A DNA stretch of 64,000 nucleotides from Chlorophyllum brunneum (GCA_963576785.1 OY756139.1:1860001-1924000); one strand, 5' to 3'. Shown: positions 22,701 to 34,488, numbered from the stretch's first letter. Notes: generated by a model from the letters alone, not told the origin. Program-made: numbers and translations.

Positions 22701-23624
22701 CAGGTGGATTTGCTCAACAATACCCTTCGTGGGTACCGTGAGGATAGACGGGTTGTCTACGCAGCGACGGATGCAAGTCTGCCACTGGTTGGGGACTTCC
22801 AGGCAGTTTCTGCTGCCCATGTTTATAGGGGGACACGTCTGCTTCGTACAGCATGTCACCCAGCCAGCAAGATTACAGCCCCAGATACTAAACTTTTCGC
22901 CATTTGTATAGCTTTGGGAACTGCTGTGGCAGTTTCTGAGGCAGTACATATCGCAGTCTTTATGGACTCGATTGGTTCTGCCAAGCAAGCTCTTGACCTG
23001 TCCATACATTCTGGCCAGGGACATTCCCTGGCTGTGTGTCATCTCTTGTTGGCATGGTTCAGGGATCATCCTGACCACTCCCTCACTTTTTGGTCCGTTC
23101 CGTCATCGGCAAAATGGTCCATTCATCAGGGTGTGCATTTATTTGCCACCAACCTTCGAGTCACCACTGGATGCTGTCCAGCAATGTCTATTGATTTTCT
23201 GTGTAAACTCAATGTAGCAACTGTTCAGAAGGCCTGGAAAGTCACTTTCCAAGACTTCTCTTATCGTGGTTTGAACTTCCTTGTTCTCAAGGACAGTAAG
23301 AACAAACTTTTACAGCCAACGTACCTCTATGGGGGTTCTTGGCTTCCTTCCTTTCCCTCTCAGTCCATTGCGACAAGGGCAAATCATGCCATTCTCGGGC
23401 ATGCACCGACCAGCGAGTATCGCTCCTCGTTTTATCCTCTAGAGCCTATTGGCTGCAAGTGTGGGGCTCCTCTGGAGACCCGCACTCATATCTTGTGCTC
23501 TTGTCCACTGTACAAGAGACGTTGTGGCCTGCCGGTCTCTATTGACCAGCTGGTATCTTTTCTTAAGTATAATCCTTCTGCGTTTGCATTTAAGGCCAAC
23601 ACACCACTTGTGGGAGTTGGATAA
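19786..23624 (+). pseudogene. LINE-A ORF2: endonuclease-RT-RNase H-knuckle, defective
   Basis: Starts at the ATG at 19786. Endonuclease: YQQNLNKNYDLLDTLLEDLK, FIQEPPWW, GGDFNCHSELWDP, GPSDHVPLVL. The frame is open to 21363, where 34 bp are lost between two AACACC repeats. RT continues in the next frame: QLGGIRQRSTDDAG, AFDIAQFFPSLNH, GVGQGSLLSPVL, SYVDNGLA (motif C changed from DD to DN). TGA codons lie at 22155 and near 22289. RNase H: ATDASLPL, DTKLFAI (catalytic Glu now Lys), FMDSIGSAK. The C-terminal knuckle CKCGAPLETRTHILCSC precedes the stop at 23622-23624. Confidence 0.88.
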
Positions 23625-23944
23625 TGCAGCGCGACCCCTGCTAGCTTCCCACGTCTCTGGCATGTGTAGAAGTTAATTGTGAATTGATGCATACTCTCCT
23701 TAGGGAGGGGAGACAAGGGGTCGCTCTGTATATCTGGTCTAGGATTCGCGTGTCCGTGCGTGTTTCCGCAACTGTTCGCCCAGACTGCCTGTTGGTGGTC
23801 TAGTTCGGCCAGAGGAGAGCCCGTCTTCGATTACCATTACTTTGTAGCCTACATGTCACAGTAGATACAGGTGGACTGCAACTGTGCACCACCTTAAACA
23901 TATTGATTTAAAAAAAAAAAAAAAAAAAAATAGGGGGTACCCAG

Positions 23945-24266
23945 CTATGCCGGGTGCCCTTGTCAAGTTCTTGAAGGCAAACCCTTTGGTGTTTGCTTTC
24001 CCATCCATTCCTCAGGGAATTGGATAACTGGCTCAGGGTAGGTGGGTTATTGTCTGGCATTGGAGGCCCCTGGAAAAGACCTGGTGAATGCATTTGATGG
24101 CTGGTGAATGGACCTGACCCCTTTGGCAACTAGGAGTAGTGAAGACACCGATAACCACTCAAATGGTGCAGCCAATTGCTTTGGCAAGGGCGACCGTGGC
24201 TGGGGGATTGGGTCCAAGTAAGAGGTTATTGGGTGCTTAGTAGCTGGGCTAGTATCTGGGTACGTC
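23945..24266 (+). mobile_element. LINE-B copy B2, ORF2 tail and partial 3' UTR
   Basis: Continues B2 after A2: LVKFLKANPLVFAFPSIPQGIG-like coding end, stop TAA near 24026, then 3' UTR up to TATCTGGGTACGTC. The last part of the 3' UTR and the poly(A) are missing, because LINE-B B3 starts at 24267. There is no gene in the last 240 bp. Confidence 0.75.
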
Positions 24267-26323
24267 GCATCACTTCTTTTCCCAGTACTCCCACCTGTTG
24301 ATCATATGATCACCCCCTCATTGACCCAACATCCTCAACATCCCAGACAGTGAGTGCTCTAAGCACGGATTACTATACAGGCCTGCAGCCCCCATACCTC
24401 CCTGCAGTTTGAGGAGGAGGACGAGTGCTTATCGCTCGGTCTCCTCAGAAGACAAAGAGATGGCAGCTACCATCCAACCAGGTGGCAGCCAAACCACTCC
24501 CCAGACCCCCAGGTCTACCACAGGCCCTTACTCCCTGGGTATCCCCCCCTACGGCAGCAGTGCCAGGAATACCTATGCCCCTGCAGTTCTCCTTCAGCAG
24601 AGGGGACACACTCTGTTGCAACATGGGTCCCCAACCCCCTCTCAACCTATCCCAGCTCCTGGCATGGAAGCCAGAGCTTCATCCCTCCCCCTGTCTTTCC
24701 CCCCCCCCTGCCTCTCCAGAGGACATGGAGCAGGATGACCAGGAGGAGCCCACTGCTGCCCCCCTCTCTATTCTGGGCATTAACATTAGTGCCAGAGAGG
24801 ATGCCAATGTGATCCAACAGTTGCTCAAGATTGTTGCAGACTTTATGAAGACAGCGCATCTCATTCCCCAGGAGAACACTCCGTCCTTCCATCCCATCGC
24901 CTCTTGACTATCTGAGATAGTCCAGATGGTCGTATTGTCCCCCATATGGCATGAAATCTACACAGGGGCAAGTGACTCTCTCTCCCTAAGGGACTTGATT
25001 GCTTTGGCATTTCCTACTCCCCCAGTGGTGACATTTAGGCCTCCGACTACCCGTCCAAGGGTACCAGGGCCTTCTACTCTCGGCCCCCCCCAGAGCAGAC
25101 CCCCTGTGCAGGAGGAGGACAACCTTATGGACCTGGAGAAAACTCTGGTCAAATGCCCATGCACGGACCCCAAGGGGAAGGCATCCATCTGACCTGTAAA
25201 GGCCCCTTCGAAGCCTCAGGTCCCCTACAAGAGGCCCTCTGGACCTCCTCCCTCCACACTCACTTCGAAGCCCAAGCCAGGACAGAAGGCTTATTTGGCT
25301 GCAGCAAAACAACCGGCCTTGGCCAAACCTGGGATAGACCTGCTCTCCTTGTTGAAAGTGGCCTTCCCCCATCTTTCTGCAGAGTAGCTACTCAGACTTC
25401 ATGTGCAAGCCAAGGCTGCGAAGCAACCTTCCTCATCCAATGCTCACTCTAAGAAGCCAGCATTCACAATTTCTGGACCGTCATGGAAGCAGGTCCTAGT
25501 TTCCTATGAAGACAAGTTGAATGCCTTGGCTGGTCTCCATACTCTTACCCAGCAGGCCTGTAAGGCATTGAAGGCTGGGAGAAGCTCCCTGATCGTGGAA
25601 GGTGCCACACTTGCATATGATGGCTATTCCATGGCCACCAACAAGCTTGCCATGACTAAGGATATTGAGATCCTTAGGGCATTGGTTGAACATCTATCCC
25701 CTCCAGGAGTACCCTTCTGGATCAGACTCCCCTCTTCGGCGTCGTACCTCCAGGTGGTTGACGTCCCCTATCTCAAGAACTCCACCGCCGGAGTTCAATG
25801 TACCCCAGCTGATGTCGAGGTCCTTACCTCATCAGTTCATGCTCTTATGATCAGTCTTAAGAGTCCCCCTAGACTGGTGTGTAACTCCAAGATGTCTGAC
25901 TCCTGTACAGCGTTCTTCGACATCTGGGACTCCATGAGGGGTACTCAAGCTCTTAGTCTTCTGAACAAGAAGATCATGTTTGGGAACAAGCAGTATGTTA
26001 TTCTCTCTGCTAACCCTTGCCGTAACGAGTTGCTGTGTACCTGCTGTTACAAGTGGGGCCATGCCTCTTCCTGGTACAAGGCTGATGGCCCTGCATGTCC
26101 TGACTGTGGTGGTCTGCATTCCCGTGCCAACCATTGCACCTTTGCACAGTGTTGTAAGGGGCAACCAAAGGCTATGCCTCCAGTTCCTGCTATCCCAACT
26201 GGTCAACTGTGCCCTCACCCTCCTCATTGTTGTAACTGCAAGAAGGAGCACCCCGCTGATTCCAGGAAGTGTGCTTTCTGGAACCACAAGCATGACCAGG
26301 CCTGGCTGACAGCCCATTATTGA
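24267..26323 (+). pseudogene. LINE-B ORF1 (B3), several stops and shifts
   Basis: Gag-like ORF1. The early part is Pro/Gln-rich (24409-24907), then PEDMEQDDQEEP, ILGINISARED, a stop after HPIAS (shared with the copy at 1-1708), a Pro-rich linker, and an intact 306-codon C-terminal part (25403-26323). The latter has the globular region PSWKQVLVSYEDK...YLQVVDVPYL and knuckles CTCCYKWGHASSWYKADGPAC, CGGLHSRANHC and CCNCKKEHPADSRKC. It ends at TGA 26321-26323, eight bases before the ORF2 ATG at 26331. Confidence 0.8.
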
Positions 26324-26330
26324 GAGGTGC

Positions 26331-27030
26331 ATGACAGACGTCATCACTCTCCCATCCCCCCTCATAACCCCCCTTATGTCTAGGAACAACTTGGACCATC
26401 TGGAGGGCATTAGGGTATTCTCATTTAATGTTGCAAAATCCTATATTTATGTTGATGTACTACTTGAGAAATTAAAGGATGATTTTGATGTTCTCTTCTT
26501 CCAAGAACCTCTGTGGAGGTTCATCCGCTCTACTCCCTCAACCACTGATGTGGAAGGGGATGATGTTATTGGCGGACCTAAACACCCTGACTAGCTCATG
26601 GTGGTGCGTCCCCCTACCCAGGGGTCCCTGCTCCGAGTGATGGCTTATGTTCACACTCAGTTGCAACATCTAAGGCCATCAATGAGGAGGGACCTCATTG
26701 ATCACCCTGATATCCTTGCACTGATGCTCTTTACTGATGCGAAGGCATACAACTTCCTGAACATCTATTTAGATGATCAACACACTGCCATTGATCTCCT
26801 TCATCAGAAGGTTGATGCTCTTCCTCCATTCGACTTTATGAGTGGGGACTTTAACTATCATTCTTCGGAGTGGGACCCTGAGGTTCTGCATCATTGAACG
26901 ACAGCTCATAAGCTCATGGAAGTGGGCTGCAATCTTGGGCTTGATTTGGTTATTCCAACCAACCCGGCTCCGATGTTTATCTCCCATAACCCAGATCTTT
27001 GCCCATCAGTGATTGATCTGGTATTTGTCT
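26331..27030 (+). pseudogene. LINE-B endonuclease, first part (B3)
   Basis: ORF2 N-terminus: VFSFNVAKSYIYVDVLLEKLK, FDVLFFQEPLWRF, then a TAG after GGPKHPD (TGG expected), LLHQKVDALPPFDF, SGDFNYHSSEWDP and a TGA after VLHH. The domain is interrupted at 27030 in SVIDLVFV by LINE-A copy A5 and resumes at 27969. Confidence 0.8.
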
Positions 27031-27968
27031 TTTCTTTTTTTTAAAAAAAATCAACATGTTTAAGGTGGTGCACAATTGCAGTCTACCTGTATCTACTATG
27101 ACATGTACATACAATAGAGGGTACACGAAGATGGGCTCTCCCCTGGCCGAACTAGACCGCCGACAGGCGGTCTGGGTGAATGGTCACGGAAACACGCACG
27201 AATGCATGAATCCTGGACCAGATATGCAAAGTGACCTTTAGCCTCCCCTCCCTAGGGAGAGTATGCATCAATTCACAATTAACTCCTACACACATCAGAG
27301 ACGTGGGGAGCTAGCAGGGGTCACGCTGCATTATCCAACTCCCGCAAGCGGTGTGTTGGCCTTGAACGCAAACGCAGAAGGATTATGCTTAAGAAAAGAT
27401 ACCAGCTGGTCAACAGAGACCGGCAGGCCACGACACCTCTTGTACATTGGATAAGAGCACAAGATATGAGTGCGGGTCTCCAGAGGAGCCCCACACCCAC
27501 AGCCAACAGGCTCTAGAGGATGGAACTGGGAGCGGTACTCGCCGGTCAGTGCATGCCCAAGAATGGCACGGTTCGCCCTCGTCACAACAGACAGAGAGGG
27601 AAAGGAAGGAAGCCAAGAACCCCCATGGAGGTACGTTGGCTGTAGAAGTTTGTTCTTACTGTCCTTGAGAGCAAGGAAGTTAGAACCGCGATAAGAGGAG
27701 TCCTGGAAAGCAACTTTCCAGGCCTTCTGAACAGTTGCTACACTGAGTTTGCGCAGCAAATCAATGGACATTGCTGGATGGCGTCCAGTGGCAACTTGTA
27801 GATCGGTGGCAAATACATGCACACCATGATGAATGGACCAGAAGGTGAGGGAGCAGTCAGAACGATCCCTGAACCATACCAACAAGAGACGACACACAGC
27901 CAGGGAATGTCCCTGGCCAGAATGTACGGACAGGTCAAGAGCTCGCTTGGCCAAACCAATCGAGTCCA
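27031..27968 (-). mobile_element. LINE-A copy A5, 5'-truncated, 15-bp TSD
   Basis: Minus strand, 938 bp. The tail (T/C-rich, 27031-27042) and 3' UTR come first, then the ORF2 C-terminal 212 codons (27331-27968): DSIGLAKRALDLSVHSGQGHSLAVCRLL and the knuckle CGCGAPLETRTHILCSYP. The exact TSD ATCTGGTATTTGTCT lies at 27016-27030 and 27969-27983. The 5' truncation lies in RNase H. Confidence 0.9.
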
Positions 27969-29315
27969 ATCTGGTATTTGTCTCTTCTTCCGATGTATCA
28001 AGGACCTTTCCTTATTGGGACTTATCCCTCCAGAGTACATTCCATTGACTGTTACCCTTCCTATTGCCTCCGTTGACATTGGGGTCATCAAATCTGTCCT
28101 TCCGAAGGGCTCCGATGAAGAGGAGGCCTTCTTGGGACACATCATTGAGGAGGTGACCAATCTTCGTGATCGTCCCTCTCCAGAATCCCTGGAACAAGTG
28201 GATGCCTTGGCCTTGTCCATGGCTGAAGCCTTCTCCGACGCATGGACGCACCACTCAAAGGAGATCTGGATCACTTGCTGCACTCGTCCCTGGTGGGACG
28301 AGGTGTGCTCTATCTTCTTCTCCAGGTATCAAGGCTCTCGTAGTCATGGTGACTGGGGGGACTTTAGGTGAGCTTGTACAGCTGCCAAATGACAATTCTT
28401 TGATTCCAAGATTGAAGGGGACCTTATGGAATGGGTCAAGGCTCGCAAGTTGCCCCCCTGCGAGGCTATCCAGTTTAATGGACAGCCCTGTCATGGTATG
28501 GACTCCCTTTGGGATGCCCTCCACACAATGTACAACTCTGCTGCTGACCAGCAGTGCAATACGTCTGTTCTCAACCCCCTGCCTAACCTCCTGGTCAGGG
28601 AGTGGGCCCCCTTCTTGGCACTGGAGCTTATGGAAGCTTTGTCCTCCTGCTCTAATGCGTCTTCTCCAGGGCCGGACTATGTTACATGGTCCCACCTCAA
28701 GCACATTGTCATCGATGAAAATTGTTTGACAGTGTTCCTGCACCTGGCCAATGCCTGCCTCATGGTGGGTGATTGGCCCTGCAGCTTCAAGGAATCACTC
28801 TCAGTTATCATTCCGAAACCGGGAAAGCCTTCCTACTCTACTCCCAAGGCATTCAGGCCTATCGTCCTCCTGAACACATTTGGAAAATTGGTTGAGAAAA
28901 TGCTTTCTAACTGAATTCAGTTTGATGCCATTAAGCATGACATCTTTCATCCCCATCAACTCGGAGGCATTTACCAATGTTCCACTGAGGATGCCAGGTT
29001 GTTCCTTACTCACCTGGTTTGTGCTGGGTGGGCTAAAGGTCTCAAGACAAGCATGGTCGCTTTTAACATCGCTCAGTTCTTTCCTTCCTTGAACCATGAG
29101 ATGCTCATGGCCATACTTACCAAGCAGGGGTTCCCACTTAACATGAGGACCTTCTTTGCTTTGTATTTGGTGGGCCATTCTACTGTTTATACATGGAATG
29201 GCTTCTCCTCTGATCCCCGAGGTGCAGATGTGGGCATTGGACAGGGCTCTGCCATGTCTCTGGTCCTCTCTGGCCTCTATATTGCCCCTCTTATAAAGGT
29301 CTTTGACTTCCTCAT
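27969..29315 (+). pseudogene. LINE-B endonuclease end and RT N-terminal half (B3)
   Basis: Endonuclease end (PLTVTLPIASVDIG), linker with a 28-bp deletion, then RT: SLSVIIPKPGKPSYSTPKAFRPIVLLNTFGKLVEKM, a TGA at 28912, QLGGIYQCSTEDA, AFNIAQFFPSLNH, GIGQGSAMSLVLSGLYIAPLIKVFD. The next residues are LIPVHLHLKK, so motif C and the start of the thumb are missing. The RT cannot be active. Confidence 0.82.
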
Positions 29316-30293
29316 CCCTGTCCACCTCCATCTGAAGAAGTTGGCCTCAAGAGCAAACTACCATCTCGCCACCCTCTCTGATACCTACCCTCTTCGATCC
29401 CTCCTTGATCATCTGAACTCCAAGGGTGCTCCTCCACACCCTCTCTCCATCTCCCTCTTGTCTGACCATCTAGTCAGGCAGGTTAAGGGTTCCCTTATGG
29501 AAGCTGTTTACATGCTCCCATCCCTCACTGAACAGTTTGACCCCTGCTCTGCAGTGGCTCAGCCTAGTACTGCCTCCTGGATCACTTTGCAGCCCAGGTA
29601 TTCTTCCATGACTCTCCTTGTTCTCGTGACAAGAGAGCTGTGCATATGAGGCATCTGAACAGCATTTTGGAACATGCTGGTGCCGATCCTCGGGTTCTCA
29701 CTGTGGCAACGGATGCAAGTCTGCCACTGCAGGGGGAATTCCAGGCAGTTTCTGCTGCCCAGATCTACCAGTCAGGCCAGCATGTCTTTCAGACAAGACA
29801 TGTGGCAGGCCAAGTGACAGCTCCTGATGCGGAGCTGTACACTATCTGGATTGCGATTGGGAAGGCTACCAGCCTCTCTGATTGTGACTCCATTGTCCTG
29901 TTCACTGACTCCCTTGGCTCTGCTAGGAGAGTGGTGGACCCTTCTGTTCACTCCGGTCAGGCTCACTTGCTTGCTGTGTGCAACACTCTTATGGAGTGGT
30001 TTGGGGGTCACCCCAAATGCTTCCTTCACATCTGGCACACATACTCTTCAGAGAAGTGGGCCATTCATGGTACTGTGCATCAGTATTATACTGAGCTTCA
30101 GGTCTCTGTGGGTTCCCGTCCGCAAACCTCTCTTGACTCTCTTCATCAGAAGGTCATCAAATCCTGCCAGGATACCTGGATCACTCGATTCCAGGATCCT
30201 ACTTACTCAGGAAGCCAGTTTATGGCTCTCAAAGGGTGCAATGGTAAGTCCCTCCAGCCCACCTACCTCAATGGAGGTTTGTGGCTGCCCTCC
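29316..30293 (+). pseudogene. LINE-B RT thumb and RNase H (B3)
   Basis: PVHLHLKKLASRANYHLATLSD, then RNase H from 29640: VATDASLPLQG, DAELYTIWIAIG, LFTDSLGSARRVVDPSVHSGQAH, SEKWAIHGTVHQYY, FQDPTYSGSQFMALKG, ending at GLWLPS where mitochondrial DNA begins (30294). The coding sequence picks up again at 37586. Confidence 0.85.
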
Positions 30294-30401
30294 AAGCGAA
30301 TCCTAAGATTGCGTAAGAGAATAATTGTCCTCTTAATTGAGGATTTCTAGCTGTAGCTAAGATTAATGAACCGAATACTATTCCAATTCCAGCTCCTGCT
30401 C

Positions 30402-30537
30402 CTATTTCAAGTAAGAAAGGTAAAGTGAGTAGTAACAAAGTTACTATTCCTTTTTATGAAGTTAGTATTGCAAGCAAAGAAGGAGTAAGAAAAGTAATTG
30501 ATCACTGTACTCCACTTCTACAAGGCTATAAATATTA
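30402..30537 (+). repeat. 136-bp direct repeat, copy 1
   Basis: By eye identical to 33371-33506, from CTATTTCAAG to TAAATATTA. The two copies lie 3 kb apart in the mitochondrial insert and diverge sharply on both sides. Confidence 0.85.
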
Positions 30538-30745
30538 TCTCAACAGCAGTAATAACTTCGTCAGATATAGCGTATGCTATACTAGTACTAACTTCGTTAC
30601 TAGAATAACTAAGAGTAAATTTAAGAGTCAATCTGCTTTCTATAGTTTTAGATTAATAAGTTTAGTTTTCTTAGGTACAGCTAATGGTCCAAAACAATCT
30701 TATTTAAATTCACATGAATCTAAATTACCTAAATTATTAGCTTAA
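30402..30745 (+). pseudogene. Mitochondrial-type ORF fragment, possibly LAGLIDADG intron protein
   Basis: An open frame whose in-frame start lies upstream of 30425: [22 protein letters not shown] followed by less ordered sequence. The [11 protein letters not shown]...VIDH pattern is reminiscent of LAGLIDADG intron endonucleases, but no LAGLIDADG motif is visible, so the call is tentative. The first 136 bp (30402-30537) recur at 33371-33506. Confidence 0.35.
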
Positions 30746-30904
30746 ATTCAGCAGCAGTAACTTCGTTAGAATAGCGCAGCTATAGAGCCCTAGCTTCGCC
30801 ACATAATAGCTTCGCTAGAATATCGCAGCTACTATAACTTTGTTAACTTAAGCTAACTTCGTTACAACTATAACTATATTAGGCGAGTTAAAATAAGTTA
30901 TTTG

Positions 30905-30930
30905 CTGAAAACTGGACTTGAACCAATATT
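30905..30930 (-). tRNA. Possible mitochondrial tRNA 3' half (T arm only)
   Basis: In the minus-strand sense, ATTGG-TTCAAGT-CCAGT forms a complete five-pair T arm followed by TTTCAGC. I found no matching 5' acceptor strand (GCTGAAA) at the expected distance, so this is at best a fragment. Confidence 0.3.
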
Positions 30931-31935
30931 TTACTTAATTTGTACTAGTAGCCTTTGCTTAAAATTTGTAGAGGCCTAACACAGTTAGTAACGAATGCTA
31001 CTATAACTTAGTTAACTAGTAGCGTTCGCTATAACTTTGTGACTTATGCTAGTAACTTCTAATTTTTCTAAATAGAGATCCGTCTCTAGCTAGTGAAAGC
31101 TTATGAATGTGGTTTCCACAAAATGCCAGTACAATATACTAGCTTCAAAGTTAAAGTGGTGTTTTGTAGTACTGTGATAGTTAATTATTCTAGTTAAAGC
31201 TATAACTATAAATATTGTTCCTACTATTACGAGGTTAGCGAACGCTACTCTAAAAGAGAATTAGGATATCTAAAACTGAATTACAAAATAGAATAGTAGT
31301 ATAATAGTTACCGAAGGTTACTATAACGATGTTAGCAATCGCTAGTAACTAGTTTAGCTTGGCTAGCGTACATTATATTAGTATACTATTTAAAGGTAAT
31401 TAGGAATAGTTACGCTACTAGAAATAAAAGGTATAAACAAAGCTATTCTAGTGTACAGATTTGTTATTGATATTTTTTAACTTAATTTATTATAACGTAG
31501 TGAAAATGAGCTACTACTAAGATTGTGCAGGTAGCATTTTAAACCATTAGTTATAGTAGCTACTATAATAAAGTTAGGCTAGTAACTAGCTAAGGCTATA
31601 GTAGCCTTCTAACGAAGTTACTACTACTCTATAATAAAACTTAAATTTAGTAGCTTTAGGCCTAATCAGTTATGTAAATTTTGTGACTTTATTTGTACCA
31701 TCTGCATCGAAAAATCCAGCAAACCAACTAGAATTATCATTTAATTTAGAAGGTGATATCACAGGTATATCTAATAGTTGGCATACATGATGTAATTGTT
31801 CTAGCCTAGTCTAGCAACGCTAGTAATAACTTTGTTACAACTATTCTAGTTACCCTTTGCGATTACTAGATGTTATAGCGCATGCTAGCATTCGCTACTA
31901 GCCTTAGGCTAGAATAGTATAGCGTACGCTATTCG

Positions 31936-32124
31936 GCCGTATCTAGTTTTGGATCATTAGTTTCAGTAATTGTGACTATCTTATTTGGTTATATTATTTA
32001 TGATATATTTGTTAACCAACCGGTTTCAAATAATAACCCTTGGGGTGTTGCATCTTACTTTACTAGTGAAAGTCTATTCAATGAAAGTGAAAGTCAAACA
32101 AGTAATACTTTAAATTTAATTTAA
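31936..32124 (+). pseudogene. cox1: cox1, last exon (mitochondrial)
   Basis: Translates as VSSFGSLVSVIVTILFGYI, IYDIFVNQPVSNNNPWGVA, SYFTSESLFNESESQTSNTL and the stop TAA at 32122-32124. This is the C-terminal end of cytochrome c oxidase subunit 1: the last transmembrane helix and the NNPWGV..YFTS tail typical of fungi. Only the final exon is present, which fits an intron-rich cox1. The copy has no promoter or 5' exons here. Confidence 0.88.
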
Positions 32125-32858
32125 AGTTAATTAAAGGGGTTATTAAGGAAAACTAAGGCAAATTTATACATATAAGGAGGGTACAACCCAAAAGCTTAAA
32201 ATAATCTTAAGTATTAAGGTATTTAATACATTTAAGCGATCCTAAGGTAAACCTTATTAATTAATTACTTCCTAAAGTAAAACATTTCAGTAAGTAGCTA
32301 CTAACTTCGTTATTCTAGCGAAGCTAGCCAAAAAGCTAAACTTATCGGAGTTAGATTAGTTACTAGCGAATGCTATATTTTTTTTACCTTCATTATTTAG
32401 GAACAAGTCAGCAAAAGGTTTAGTTACCGAAGGTTACTACTAGCTACTATTAGCTATTAAACTACAGTTAGCTAATATCGACTCGAATATTGGCACCTTT
32501 AGTAATAAGCTAACTTGTAGTAGCAAAGCTATTTTTAAATTTAAAAAATCCCCAAAACGTAAAAAAGGCCTGTCCTAGAGTAACTTCGTTAGAATAGCCC
32601 AGCTATACTAGTTAAGCGAAATAAAACCCCAAAAACAGCTTCTCTATCTACTTTGATATTTAAACTAAAAGAGTATTATGTAAAATAATATTAATTTCCT
32701 GGTCTAGCGAAGCTAGGCTAGCATTCGCTATACTAACTTCGTTAGTAATAATTTAGTTAAGCTAAAAAACAGCTTCTGAATAGTTAAATATAACTAAAAT
32801 TAGTAGCTTAAGGAATTAAGCAGTAACAAATGAGATAAAAAAAAAATTAATATAAAAA

Positions 32859-32984
32859 ATGAGAATATTAAAAACCCATGTACTTCTTAGATTTGTTAAT
32901 TCATATATAGTAGATTCACCTCAACCAGCTAATATAAGTTATTTATGGAATTTTGGTTCATTATTATTTATAGCTTGAATTTAA
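32859..32984 (+). pseudogene. cob: cob, first exon (mitochondrial)
   Basis: Starts ATG at 32859: [19 protein letters not shown] then [23 protein letters not shown] (Trp in mitochondrial code), I, TAA. This is the N-terminus of cytochrome b up to the start of the first helix, where coding similarity stops, presumably at an intron. It lies on the plus strand while three other cob pieces lie on the minus strand downstream. Confidence 0.88.
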
Positions 32985-33370
32985 TAAGCTAATTGAGACT
33001 TACGATGTTGTAAAACTAGGTTTCCGTTAAATAATAGAGTTAATAAGTATATATTTTAATATTTTATTATAATAAGCTAGATTTAATTATTAACCCTTCC
33101 AAACCTTAACTTACCTGGATACAATAAATGATATTATATCAGTAATATTTATTTGTTCTATATTTTTATTATCTATATTATCTTATATTCATTTCTCTAA
33201 TAATCAAATAATATTTGATAATATGGTAGGTAAATTAAATCCCCCTTTTAATTAAAGATTAATTAAAATTTAATGCAATCAATTTATATATAAGATCTTC
33301 AATTAATCTAGCCTTGGCTGTAGATATTATATTAAAGCCATTCGAGATTATTACTCTGTAAATCATATAG

Positions 33371-33506
33371 CTATTTCAAGTAAGAAAGGTAAAGTGAGTA
33401 GTAACAAAGTTACTATTCCTTTTTATGAAGTTAGTATTGCAAGCAAAGAAGGAGTAAGAAAAGTAATTGATCACTGTACTCCACTTCTACAAGGCTATAA
33501 ATATTA
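33371..33506 (+). repeat. 136-bp direct repeat, copy 2
   Basis: Second copy of 30402-30537. Downstream (33550-33715) is another short open stretch, KFLTKKFEKGFTAKGKINY followed by SDVARFTNKNRKGTFTITV, which I do not recognise. Confidence 0.85.
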
Positions 33507-33966
33507 ATAACTAGTGGAGAAGCTAATCTAGTGGAGAAGCTAGTTATTAGTAACCGAAGTAGCCTATACTGCTAGAAAATTTTTAACTAAAAAATTTGAA
33601 AAAGGATTTACTGCTAAAGGTAAAATTAATTATTCAGATGTTGCAAGATTTACAAATAAAAATAGAAAAGGTACATTTACAATTACAGTAAAATCTGGAC
33701 AAAACTAGTACGCTAGTAACGAAGTTAGTAACAAAGTTACTACTGGAAATTTAATTCATCCTAGCAAAGCTACTTCAAACTCATGTAAAGACTAAATCAG
33801 GTATAAGAACCATTGCAGGTTTAGGTTGTTATAATATAGGCAATAAAGGTACTATAAACCAAATAGCTTGTTGACTTTCTATTATAGTAGTGAAATTTAA
33901 AGATCCTGTTAATAAAATTATTATTAAAATTGCTGAACTTAAAATTAATTCATATGATATCATTGC

Positions 33967-34140
33967 AGTGCACCTGTAATAATTAATCTAATGTGGCAAT
34001 CTACAGGTACAATTTCATTATATTCTATAAGTTTAGATAGCCAAAAAATATTATGGTTAGGATTCTTCTTAGCCTTTGCAGTTAAAACTCCATTATATCC
34101 ATTTATTATTTGGTTACCTAAAAGCGAAAATTCATTGTAG
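33967..34140 (+). pseudogene. nad4: nad4 fragment (mitochondrial)
   Basis: Translates as NLMWQSTGTISLYSISLDS then QKILWLGFFLAFAVKTPLYP and FIIWLP. This matches the core of NADH dehydrogenase subunit 4 (family pattern FFxxFAxKxPxxPxHxWLP, here with Ile for His). After WLP the similarity ends and a stop follows at 34138-34140. It is a short internal piece without start or end. Confidence 0.8.
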
Positions 34141-34368
34141 GCCAAAGAATAATTTAATAGCATACTAATGCAGTTAGTCTAGTGTATCTGCGTGACTAAG
34201 GCTACTATAGCATTCGCTAGTAACTAGCGTAGCGAATGCTAACTTCTAGTTAGCATTTGTTAGGCTACATTTCTTTAATTTATTGATTTATTAAATATGC
34301 ATTCTCCTTTACTTTATAGTAGCTAGACCAGCTTCGCTAGAATAACGAAGTTAGTAGCTACTTACTTT

Positions 34369-34488
34369 AAAACATTAGGGTAGAAGAATACCATTATAGA
34401 TAAAGCTAAGAAGAGTGCAAATATAGTAACTAAATCTTTAAAGATAAAGTAAGGATGCATTGCGTATCTATCTCCACTAGAAGTAACT
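34369..34488 (-). pseudogene. cob: cob internal exon (mitochondrial)
   Basis: The minus strand gives [20 protein letters not shown] then [20 protein letters not shown]. This is cytochrome b around the GDR..HPYF.FKDLVT segment before the seventh helix. It follows the other two minus-strand cob pieces in correct gene order. Confidence 0.88.

Larger units (their letters stand above)
17707..23930 (+). mobile_element. Full-length LINE-A (A2), 14-bp TSD
   Basis: A complete 6.2-kb element with the perfect TSD TAGGGGGTACCCAG at 17693-17706 and 23931-23944 and an A tail at 23910-23930. The 5' end starts ACACTTCTTTAT, matching the 5' end of A4. Layout: about 110 bp of 5' UTR; ORF1 17817-19793; ORF2 19786-23624; 300 bp of 3' UTR. 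It sits inside LINE-B B2. Long coding frames survive, but it is dead: one stop in ORF1, a 34-bp deletion and stops in ORF2, YVDN for the RT active site, and Glu to Lys in RNase H. Confidence 0.92.

Noticed and set aside
32140..32290. Mitochondrial rRNA fragment downstream of cox1
   Set aside because: A few rRNA-like words but no stretch I could place in rns or rnl.
33110..33255. Hydrophobic open stretch (TYLDTINDIISVIFI...) as a mitochondrial gene
   Set aside because: Looks membrane-like, but I could not match it to a known subunit with any confidence.
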